NCBI GenBank assembly: GCA_003229135.1
Contig: QIHV01000050.1
Location: forward strand, 1 to 8,292
DNA: 8,292 nt
Reading direction: 5' to 3'
From: Candidatus Kaiserbacteria bacterium
GTDB taxonomy: Bacteria; Patescibacteriota; Minisyncoccia; Phycocordibacterales; Phycocordibacteraceae
Positions 1 to 5,668 of the stretch are shown in pieces. Under the pieces are notes generated by a model that made no database searches, was not told the origin of the DNA, and saw only the letters and a program-made list of their open reading frames with translations. The first letter of the stretch is position 1. The number at the start of each line of letters is the position of its first letter. The translations under genes and the position numbers were made by a program.

Positions 1-417
1 TGGTCAAATAAGTCGGTTGGCGCACTAACGACCTCTGTTCTAGAGGATGTGCTCACATCTTTCGATATTGGCGCAAAATTTGTTGGCGTGGCATCCGGTA
101 CTTTTAAAGATGGTATTGCTAAAGGGCGTGTGCAAAATACGTGTGCTGCGTGGAGCATCAAAGCACTCCAAGAGGTTGGCGGCTTCGATTCCGAGATTGG
201 GGTGGAAGAAGTCGCACCGTCAATTCGATTGATTCAGAAATACGGACCGTGCTGCGGTATTGTGTTTCCACGAGAAGAGATGTCTCTCGACATCCGCAGC
301 AGTGCGGACGGCGCGGCTCACTATGCTAAAATCGTGGAGACCAAAATTAGCAGGCAAATGCTTGAGTGTGAACGTCTCCATTCCGATTTTTCCTTCCTTA
401 AAAAAGGTCTAATGTAG
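1..417 (+). CDS. Probable family 2 glycosyltransferase, C-terminal part (5' truncated by window edge)
   Basis: The reading frame is open from base 1 (first codons W-S-N-K-S-V-G) to a TAG at 415-417, so the gene starts to the left of the window. The GTG at 49 is only an internal codon. The visible 138 residues include N-T-C-A-A-W followed by A-L-Q-E-V-G-G-F-D and an acidic I-G-V-E-E-V-A-P segment. An aromatic residue, then VGGFD, then an E/D-rich stretch followed by a helix is typical of the acceptor-side half of GT2 enzymes. The nucleotide-binding N-terminal half and the DXD motif are not visible, so the family call rests on this one block. No transmembrane segment is seen in the visible part. 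A strong terminator follows 29 nt after the stop, so this is the last gene of its transcript. It fits the glycan genes downstream. It could be another protein with a similar VGGFD motif; function is moderately uncertain, coding status is not. Confidence 0.55.
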   Translation, partial: WSNKSVGALTTSVLEDVLTSFDIGAKFVGVASGTFKDGIAKGRVQNTCAAWSIKALQEVGGFDSEIGVEEVAPSIRLIQKYGPCCGIVFPREEMSLDIRSSADGAAHYAKIVETKISRQMLECERLHSDFSFLKKGLM

Positions 418-446
418 AATCTTTATGTTATCGGTCAAACAGGTAT

Positions 447-479
447 ATGGGTACGGCAACTGTCGTACCCATTTTTTTT
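447..479 (+). terminator. Intrinsic (Rho-independent) terminator
   Basis: A perfect 9-bp stem pairs ATGGGTACG (447-455) with CGTACCCAT (464-472) around the 8-nt loop GCAACTGT, followed by an unbroken run of eight T (472-479). It lies 29 nt after the stop of the glycosyltransferase fragment and ends that transcript. The T tract runs straight into the next promoter. Confidence 0.92.
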
Positions 480-487
480 GGTACAAT
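479..487 (+). promoter_or_regulatory. Extended -10 promoter for the inositol-monophosphatase-like gene
   Basis: TACAAT at 482-487 matches five of six positions of the sigma-70 -10 consensus. It is preceded by TGG (479-481), the extended -10 signature. No good -35 is visible, since the matching position falls in the terminator hairpin. The box ends 7 nt before the ATG at 495, so transcription should begin at or within a base or two of the start codon. Confidence 0.6.
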
Positions 488-494
488 ACACAGT

Positions 495-1268
495 ATGGAA
501 ACATATGATTTCATAATTACTCAGGTGCGTGCTGCGGCGAAGCTGCTTATGCAATTGCGAGAGGAGAAGTTTGAAGTAATGACAAAGGGTGGAAATCCGC
601 GAGATATCGTAACTTCAGTTGATCTGGCGATAAACGATTTTCTTATTAAAAATATACGAGAGACATTTCCGGAAGATGGAATTTACTCTGAGGAAAGCAG
701 TGGCGACAGTACATCTATGCCACGATTTTGGACGATAGACCCCATTGATGGTACATCAAATTTTTCTCGCGGGATTCCTCACTTCTCCATCTGTGTTGCA
801 TTTCTTGAAAATGGAGTACCGCAAGCGGGCGCTGTTTACAATCCGATTACAAATGAGCTCTTTAGTTTTAAGCGTGGCGCTGGCGCTTTTCTTAACGGTA
901 AACCGATACACGTTTCATCAGAGACTAATTTAAAAAATTCATTTATATTGCTACACGCTGGTCGTGATAGTAAATCTTGGAAATGGGGAAGTAATGCATA
1001 CGGGCAACTTCTTGAACATGCTAAAAAGACAAGTAATCTTGCAGGAAGCGCTCTAGACACTTGCTTTGTTGCGGCAGGTCGTGTTGAGGCAAATATTTAC
1101 GGTACTCTATCAACGTTTGATATCGCTGCGGCGGTCGGCATTTTGCAAGAAGCTGGTGGCGTTATGGTGGCGGAGAGCGGGGAACCGATTGTTCTACAAG
1201 TAAAGCCACAGCGAATCATTGCGGCTAATTCTACAGCTATTGCTGACGCAATTCGGAAGATTATCTAG
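495..1268 (+). CDS. Inositol monophosphatase family protein (sugar/inositol phosphate phosphatase)
   Basis: A 257-residue Mg2+-dependent phosphomonoesterase of the IMPase/FBPase superfamily, of normal family length. Visible motifs in order: D-I-V-T-S-V-D (37-43), S-E-E-S (65-68) supplying the first metal-binding Glu, I-D-P-I-D-G-T-S-N-F (81-90) with metal ligands D82 and D85, and the C-terminal T-F-D-I-A-A-A (207-213) followed by E-A-G-G (219-222). The last motif normally reads W-D; here Phe replaces Trp, while the ligand D209 is kept. All catalytic residues appear present. The in-frame ATG at 447 is rejected because it lies inside the upstream terminator; the ATG at 495 follows a -10 box by 7 nt. 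No Shine-Dalgarno is present. The substrate cannot be read from sequence; inositol-1-phosphate, fructose-1,6-bisphosphate or 3'-phosphoadenosine phosphate are all used within the family. The glycan setting favours a sugar phosphate. Convergent with the next gene. Confidence 0.93.
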   Translation: METYDFIITQVRAAAKLLMQLREEKFEVMTKGGNPRDIVTSVDLAINDFLIKNIRETFPEDGIYSEESSGDSTSMPRFWTIDPIDGTSNFSRGIPHFSICVAFLENGVPQAGAVYNPITNELFSFKRGAGAFLNGKPIHVSSETNLKNSFILLHAGRDSKSWKWGSNAYGQLLEHAKKTSNLAGSALDTCFVAAGRVEANIYGTLSTFDIAAAVGILQEAGGVMVAESGEPIVLQVKPQRIIAANSTAIADAIRKII

Positions 1269-2362
1269 ACTGTATCAAATTCATTTTGACGTGCCGTTTC
1301 TTCTTTTGTGCGGAGTGTTTTTCGTGTATTAACGTATGTATCAATTATACTTTTAGGAACTGTTATATTGTCGAGTATTGATGAGAGTACACGAGTCCAT
1401 AACGCAACACGCACTTTTGTTAGCGTGTGCAGGTCACCAGTTGTTAGTGCAAGTGAACGTACATAATATTCAAGCAGAAATCCAATTTGATATACGCGCA
1501 TAAGTTGTAGCGAGAGATATTCATCTTCATTACGGTCTCTGAGTAGATAATCAAGGAGAAGCTCCTCCAGTTTTGGGCTATGTATAAGCATATAATTTAA
1601 AAATCGTGCCAAACCCTCATATTTATTTCCAAAACGAAATGCTGCATAATCAAGTAAGAAAATACCATGGTCAGAAATCCGCATATTGTGCGGAGCTAGG
1701 TCTGTGTGTGTTAGATAAGGAGAATATCGGTCAATAGTATCCACATTATCTGTAAGAAATATTTGTGCTCGTGCTAGCAAAGAATGAAGTGAGGTATCAT
1801 TATGTAAAACCATCTCAATGGTTTCCACGAATCCTTTATATTTTTCTAGGTAATCATTAGAGTGAAATATGGGGAATGTCTTTTCAACATCCTTTTTATG
1901 CCTGTAAGTTACGGCATGGAATCCTTTTTGTTCTTCAAGTATACGCAATATAAGGAAAAATTGTTCATTTATATCCAGTGATGTGTACACTTTTGGTTGC
2001 TCAATAAACTCAGTTACGAGAAGTGTACCTTGTGCCGTATCTTCGAAATAGAGTTCTTTTGGGGAGAGCAGAGAGTTGTTCGTAAATGACAATGCTTGAA
2101 GTAGCTTATGTGCACGTCTTTCATATTGTATTTCCGCACGCCCAGCTTGGTAACTGCTTATTTTTATAACAATATGTTTTTTATCATCTTTGCGTACACC
2201 GGTAAGAACAAGTTTTCGTCCACTCATAAGGTAACGTTCACCCCCAGTATGTAATTGGTCGGCGTCTAAGACAATACCCAAACGTAGAAAATTTGGTTCA
2301 AATGTTGCAAGTTCTTGTTTCAAATAGTTACCCCATTCCTGTTTACTTAGATTTGCCTTCAT
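1265..2362 (-). CDS. Aminoglycoside-phosphotransferase-fold (kinase-like) protein
   Basis: A 365-residue protein with protein-kinase-like/APH fold signatures. A candidate ATP-binding lysine is K67 in H-I-V-I-K, with downstream glutamates E77/E81 as possible partners. The catalytic loop is H219-T-D221-L-A-P-H-N226, the HxDxxxxN Brenner-type motif. The Mg2+ ligand is D238 in L-L-D-Y-A-A-F-R-F-G. The active-site set looks complete, so an ATP-dependent small-molecule kinase is likely. The substrate is unknown: APH-fold enzymes phosphorylate sugars, choline, homoserine or aminoglycosides, and nothing here argues for antibiotic resistance. The N-terminal 60 residues precede the recognisable domain and the last ~70 are helical and charged. 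Its stop overlaps that of the phosphatase gene, and it is divergent from the epimerase gene with 75 bp between the starts. The ATG at 2362 sits 6-9 nt after candidate -10 boxes. It looks AT-richer than neighbouring genes (1321-1380 has only 17 G/C in 60). Confidence 0.8.
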   Translation of the reverse strand: MKANLSKQEWGNYLKQELATFEPNFLRLGIVLDADQLHTGGERYLMSGRKLVLTGVRKDDKKHIVIKISSYQAGRAEIQYERRAHKLLQALSFTNNSLLSPKELYFEDTAQGTLLVTEFIEQPKVYTSLDINEQFFLILRILEEQKGFHAVTYRHKKDVEKTFPIFHSNDYLEKYKGFVETIEMVLHNDTSLHSLLARAQIFLTDNVDTIDRYSPYLTHTDLAPHNMRISDHGIFLLDYAAFRFGNKYEGLARFLNYMLIHSPKLEELLLDYLLRDRNEDEYLSLQLMRVYQIGFLLEYYVRSLALTTGDLHTLTKVRVALWTRVLSSILDNITVPKSIIDTYVNTRKTLRTKEETARQNEFDTV

Positions 2363-2368
2363 ATAGCC

Positions 2369-2400
2369 ATTATCTTATAGTGCAGATACTTCTGTCGCAA
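2369..2400 (-). promoter_or_regulatory. Promoter for the kinase-like gene (minus strand)
   Basis: Read on the minus strand, TTGCGA (2400-2395) is followed after a 17-nt spacer by TAAGAT (2377-2372). An overlapping alternative -10, GATAAT (2374-2369), lies 6 nt before the ATG but 20 nt from the same -35. Either choice leaves a 5' leader of only a few bases at most. The -35 box is one arm of the palindrome CGCAACTATTGCG (2396-2408). Confidence 0.5.
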
Positions 2401-2403
2401 CTA

Positions 2404-2431
2404 TTGCGTATTAACAGAGGTTATTTATATT
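2404..2431 (+). promoter_or_regulatory. Promoter for the epimerase gene
   Basis: TTGCGT (2404-2409), a 16-nt spacer, then TATATT (2426-2431), ending 6 nt before the ATG at 2438. The -35 is the other arm of the palindrome shared with the divergent kinase-gene promoter. No Shine-Dalgarno lies between the -10 and the ATG, so a leaderless mRNA is expected. Confidence 0.55.
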
Positions 2432-2437
2432 TAGTTT

Positions 2438-3403
2438 ATGAAAACTGTACTTATCACAGGAGCTGCAGGTTTTATCGGCTCCAACCTCACCCACGCCCTT
2501 TTAACAGGAGGGTATCGAGTCATTGGTGTTGATAATTTTGATGATACGTATGACCCACATTTAAAAGAAATTCATATTGCACCATTTATTAATAATCCAA
2601 ATTTTATTCTTCACCGAATTGATGTCTGTAACCTACCCGACCTTACGAACGTGTTTAAAGTGGAGAAGCCATCATATGTTATTCATCTCGCTGCAAAAGC
2701 CGATACACGTGCTGCTGTAAAAAATCCACGCATCTATACTGCTGTAAATATAGAAGGTACACTCAATATTTTAGAGCTTTGTCGTGAGTATCCTGTTGAA
2801 AATCTCGTTATTGCATCTTCATCATCAGTTTACGGGAATACTCCACGTATCCCATTAGTGGAAACGGAAGCAGCTGACCGTCCACTTTCTCCCTATGGTG
2901 CGACAAAACGTGCGATGGAGCTTCTTGCCTATACATACAACCACAACTTTGATATGAATATCACCTGTTTACGTTACTTCAACGCATATGGTAAAAACAA
3001 TCGTCCGGATATGGTTCCATATATCTGGACAGACCGTCTTTTACACAATGAAGAAGTAAAGATTTCAGGAGACGGTAGTCGCAAGCGTGATTATACGAAT
3101 GTTAGTGATATCGTACGTGCAACTATTTTGGCAATGCACACGCCACTTGGTTTCGAAATTATAAATATTGGTAATAACACACCAGTGTCACTTCGTGAGC
3201 TCCTCTCAATTTTTGAAAAAGTTATAGGTGTGACTGCAAAAGTGAAAAGCCGCCCCAGTCATCCGGCAAGTGTAGAAGTTACTTATGCCAACATCAGTAA
3301 AGCGAAGAAGCTACTTGATTGGGAACCGCAGGTAGTCCTTCAAGATGGTATTACTCAACTAGTGGCGTGGTTTCGTGCGAACAGATTCGAAGAACGTAAA
3401 TAA
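2438..3403 (+). CDS. NAD-dependent epimerase/dehydratase (extended SDR, NDP-sugar epimerase)
   Basis: A 321-residue cytoplasmic Rossmann-fold enzyme. The NAD-binding motif is G8-A-A-G11-F-I-G14 in V-L-I-T-G-A-A-G-F-I-G. The structural H-L-A-A-K-A-D lies at 83-89. The catalytic triad is S128/S129 with Y153-G-A-T-K157. The sugar-binding half has R-Y-F-N-A-Y-G (179-185), a R-P-D-M motif (189-192) and G-D-G-S-R-K-R-D-Y (211-219). The last is the usual G-D-G-x-x-x-R-D-Y/F element that contacts the nucleotide sugar. Length and motifs fit the UDP-glucose/UDP-glucuronate 4-epimerase and NDP-sugar dehydratase group. The R-P-D-M block resembles glucuronate 4-epimerases, but exact specificity cannot be fixed, so no symbol is given. 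It probably supplies an activated sugar to the adjacent glycosyltransferases. It begins 6 nt after a -10 box with no Shine-Dalgarno, and its last 45 nt overlap the convergent GT4 gene. Confidence 0.93.
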   Translation: MKTVLITGAAGFIGSNLTHALLTGGYRVIGVDNFDDTYDPHLKEIHIAPFINNPNFILHRIDVCNLPDLTNVFKVEKPSYVIHLAAKADTRAAVKNPRIYTAVNIEGTLNILELCREYPVENLVIASSSSVYGNTPRIPLVETEAADRPLSPYGATKRAMELLAYTYNHNFDMNITCLRYFNAYGKNNRPDMVPYIWTDRLLHNEEVKISGDGSRKRDYTNVSDIVRATILAMHTPLGFEIINIGNNTPVSLRELLSIFEKVIGVTAKVKSRPSHPASVEVTYANISKAKKLLDWEPQVVLQDGITQLVAWFRANRFEERK

Positions 3404-4510
3404 TTTCGCAATATGTGCTTCCCACGAAAATTTCTCTCGTAGAATACGGCTTGCACCATTTACAAGTTTTGAACGAAGTGCACTATCATCAAAAAGTCTG
3501 GCGATAGCATCTGCCAAAGCTTGGTCATCACCAACTGGCACCAACAGTCCACTCTCACCATCATAAACCGCTTCATTGGTACCCGGAATATTCGTCGCAA
3601 CAGTGGGAATTTGTGCGGCAAAACTTGTCAGTACTGTATGAGGAAGTCCTTCATAAGTTGAATTCAGTACATACACCTCAGAATTTTTCCTAAGATGCCA
3701 CGTTTCCGCGCGTGATACACGACCTGGAAATGAAATGTAATCTGTAATATCAAGCTCTTGAGCAATAGATTTTAAATGTTCTTCTTCTGGGCCGTCACCA
3801 GCTATTATTGCGTGTACATCAGGAAAGCGCTTTTTTAAAAGTGCGACCGCGCGAATAAGTCCGTCCAGCCCTTTCCACCTTACGAGCCGTGCTGTTGCAA
3901 TAATCTGATGTGATACTGGAGCAGTATGAAAATTTGCTGTTGTGGTTTTATCCGCAGCATTGTAATTAACAACTGCACGATCTTTTTTAATACGATATGC
4001 TTGTACTATGGCATCACGCAAATACACAGAAGGTGTTGTAACGATATCAGCGTGTCGAAGTACAAATCCTTGAATTAGCATACGCACACGTGTTTGCAAG
4101 CCACCCTCTGGTGTAACAAGAAATTTATTTAAATTAAGTGTTGTTTTTCTTTTTTGGCTTGCTCGTTCCCATGCCTCATCACCAACAAATTTTAGTACGA
4201 GCGGTATTCCTCGAATCATACTAACGATGGCGGCTGGTAGTCCGGCAGCCATTGCATTTTGTACATAGATAACATCAGCACCGCGCGATGCTCTAAATAA
4301 ATCAATAAAGTATTTGAATAACCGAAGCGGTAGTGGGCGCCGTTTGCTTGCGATGAAAAGAGTTGTACCTTCAATAATCTCTGAGGTACTCGCATACGCG
4401 ACAATAACAATCTCATGTTCACCGCGAAGCCGCTGTGCGAGTTCTTTTGTATAGGTTGCAGGACCTCCAATTTCCGGAGGGTATACCGGTGTTGCAACTA
4501 TGATTTTCAT
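3359..4510 (-). CDS. GT4-family glycosyltransferase (group 1), with altered EX7E motif
   Basis: A 383-residue GT-B fold enzyme of normal GT4 length. The N-terminal domain opens with M-K-I-I-V-A-T-P-V-Y-P-P-E-I-G-G-P-A, the standard beta-1 plus glycine loop (G15/G16). The C-terminal domain has A-R-L-V-R-W-K-G (207-214) with the donor-phosphate-binding Arg208/Lys213 pair, then I-I-A-G-D-G-P-E (235-242), then the acceptor/donor segment S-T-Y-E-G-L-P (284-290). The motif E287-x7-E expected in retaining GT4 enzymes instead reads E287-G-L-P-H-T-V-L-T295, so the second Glu is Thr. The remaining G-T-N-E-A-V and G-L-L-V-P-V-G-D elements are intact, so the gene is probably functional but may have changed donor binding. 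No membrane segment is obvious; a peripheral membrane location is possible. It is divergent from the next GT4 gene and convergent with the epimerase. Donor and acceptor are unknown. Confidence 0.94.
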   Translation of the reverse strand: MKIIVATPVYPPEIGGPATYTKELAQRLRGEHEIVIVAYASTSEIIEGTTLFIASKRRPLPLRLFKYFIDLFRASRGADVIYVQNAMAAGLPAAIVSMIRGIPLVLKFVGDEAWERASQKRKTTLNLNKFLVTPEGGLQTRVRMLIQGFVLRHADIVTTPSVYLRDAIVQAYRIKKDRAVVNYNAADKTTTANFHTAPVSHQIIATARLVRWKGLDGLIRAVALLKKRFPDVHAIIAGDGPEEEHLKSIAQELDITDYISFPGRVSRAETWHLRKNSEVYVLNSTYEGLPHTVLTSFAAQIPTVATNIPGTNEAVYDGESGLLVPVGDDQALADAIARLFDDSALRSKLVNGASRILREKFSWEAHIAKLFTFFESVRTKPRH

Positions 4511-4517
4511 ATGTGGT

Positions 4518-4526
4518 AGTGTAGCA
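4518..4526 (-). promoter_or_regulatory. Extended -10 promoter for the minus-strand GT4 gene
   Basis: On the minus strand TGC then TACACT (4523-4518) forms an extended -10, ending 7 nt before the ATG at 4510. A perfect TATAAT (4540-4535, minus strand) lies further upstream and could give a second, longer transcript. No -35 of quality is seen for either. Confidence 0.5.
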
Positions 4527-4530
4527 TAAT
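4525..4530 (+). promoter_or_regulatory. Probable -10 box for the plus-strand GT4-yvcK-HAD operon
   Basis: CATAAT matches the -10 consensus at five of six positions and lies one base from the minus-strand TACACT box. It ends 7 nt before the ATA at 4538, the same spacing seen before the ATG of other operon-leading genes here. No convincing -35 is present. Confidence 0.4.
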
Positions 4531-4537
4531 CAGTATT

Positions 4538-5668
4538 ATAAAGACTTTATTCATCTCAAATGACCCGATGATATTTGATGCGACAAGTGCGGTTAGGGCG
4601 CGTATGCTCTCCTATGCCGATGCCATCGGTGAGCTGCACATCATCTCGCGCGGGTCGCGGACAGGCGATGAGCAGGACGGTAAGCTCTTTCTCCACAGCG
4701 TGTGCCCGCTGCCTACTGTTCTTGGTCGTGTTATATTGCTTGGAACCATTACCCGCAAAGCACGAGTACTCATCGATAAACATCACATTGAAGTAGTCTC
4801 TGCCCAAGACCCTTTTGAGTATGGGCGAGCCGCGATGCGCGCTGGACACGGCACAAAAGCAAAGCTACATATACAAGTACACACAGATTTCCTCTCACCT
4901 TTTTTTGCAAAAGAATCGTATAAAAATTCAGTTCGCGTACGTATTGCTGATGTGGTATTGCCGCGTGCAAACGGTATCCGCACAGTGTCACAGCGTGTAA
5001 AAAAATCACTGATTAGGCGGTATGGTAACCGCATCAGCAACCCAATTGTTATACCTATTATGCCGGAAACAACTCACACCACTGCAGTGCCGGTACCACT
5101 GCCAAAATTGCCGTTTACATTTGTAATAATGGCAATTGCGCGTTTGGAAAAAGAAAAAAGACTTGATGATGCCATACGCGTTGTGGAGACACTTGTAAAA
5201 GAACGCTATCCAGTAGGACTTGTTATCGTTGGAGAAGGTCAAGAACGAAAACAGCTTACTGCACTTGCAGAGAACCTTGGTATCAAAGAACGCGTGGTAT
5301 TTCTTGGCGAACAGCAAAATGTATCTGCATTACTGCCGAAAGCGCAAGCTTTCATACAAACAAGCTCGTATGAGGGGTATGGGCGTACTTATCTGGAAGC
5401 GGCACTGGCGGGTGTGCCGATGGTTGTAACAGATGCTGGCATCATAGGAGAACTTTTTACACATGATGACTCCGCACTCGTGTGTGCGGTGGGCGATGTT
5501 ACCCACCTTGCACTTGAAATATCGCGTTTAATAGAAGACAGTGCGTTGCGTCACGCGTTAAGTGCTCGTGCACTTGAAATCGCACAAAAGGACGTGGCAT
5601 CTTTTGTAAATTTGCCAGCACGCATTGCCGACAATCTGGAGAAAACATTCAAATTAACCAATGGCTAA
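4538..5668 (+). CDS. GT4-family glycosyltransferase (group 1), probable non-AUG start
   Basis: A GT-B fold glycosyltransferase. With the first ATG (4568) the product is 366 residues but begins M-I-F-D-A-T-S-A-V-R-A-R-M and lacks the first beta strand of the fold. The frame is open upstream, and the ten codons from ATA 4538 read I-K-T-L-F-I-S-N-D-P, exactly the missing strand, so I place the start there (376 residues). In 4568 numbering, the N-terminal domain has S-A-V-R-A-R-M (7-13), V-S-A-Q-D-P (77-82) and Q-V-H-T-D (103-107). The C-terminal domain has A-R-L-E-K-E-K (191-197), I-V-G-E-G-Q-E (220-226) and an intact EX7E motif, E269-G-Y-G-R-T-Y-L-E277. It heads a plus-strand operon; its stop overlaps the yvcK-like start by 8 nt. 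Codons 4581-4680 are strikingly GC-rich (64 of 100). Donor and acceptor are unknown. The family call is firm, the start is not. Confidence 0.9.
   Translation: MKTLFISNDPMIFDATSAVRARMLSYADAIGELHIISRGSRTGDEQDGKLFLHSVCPLPTVLGRVILLGTITRKARVLIDKHHIEVVSAQDPFEYGRAAMRAGHGTKAKLHIQVHTDFLSPFFAKESYKNSVRVRIADVVLPRANGIRTVSQRVKKSLIRRYGNRISNPIVIPIMPETTHTTAVPVPLPKLPFTFVIMAIARLEKEKRLDDAIRVVETLVKERYPVGLVIVGEGQERKQLTALAENLGIKERVVFLGEQQNVSALLPKAQAFIQTSSYEGYGRTYLEAALAGVPMVVTDAGIIGELFTHDDSALVCAVGDVTHLALEISRLIEDSALRHALSARALEIAQKDVASFVNLPARIADNLEKTFKLTNG

Noticed and set aside
49..417. GTG at 49 as a true start for the first gene
   Set aside because: The frame is open to base 1 with continuous coding character and there is no promoter or ribosome binding site; it is a 5'-truncated gene.
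447..494. Upstream ATG (447) as start of the inositol-monophosphatase-like gene
   Set aside because: It begins the 5' arm of the intrinsic terminator and lies upstream of the -10 box at 482-487; the added 16 residues do not resemble the family N terminus.
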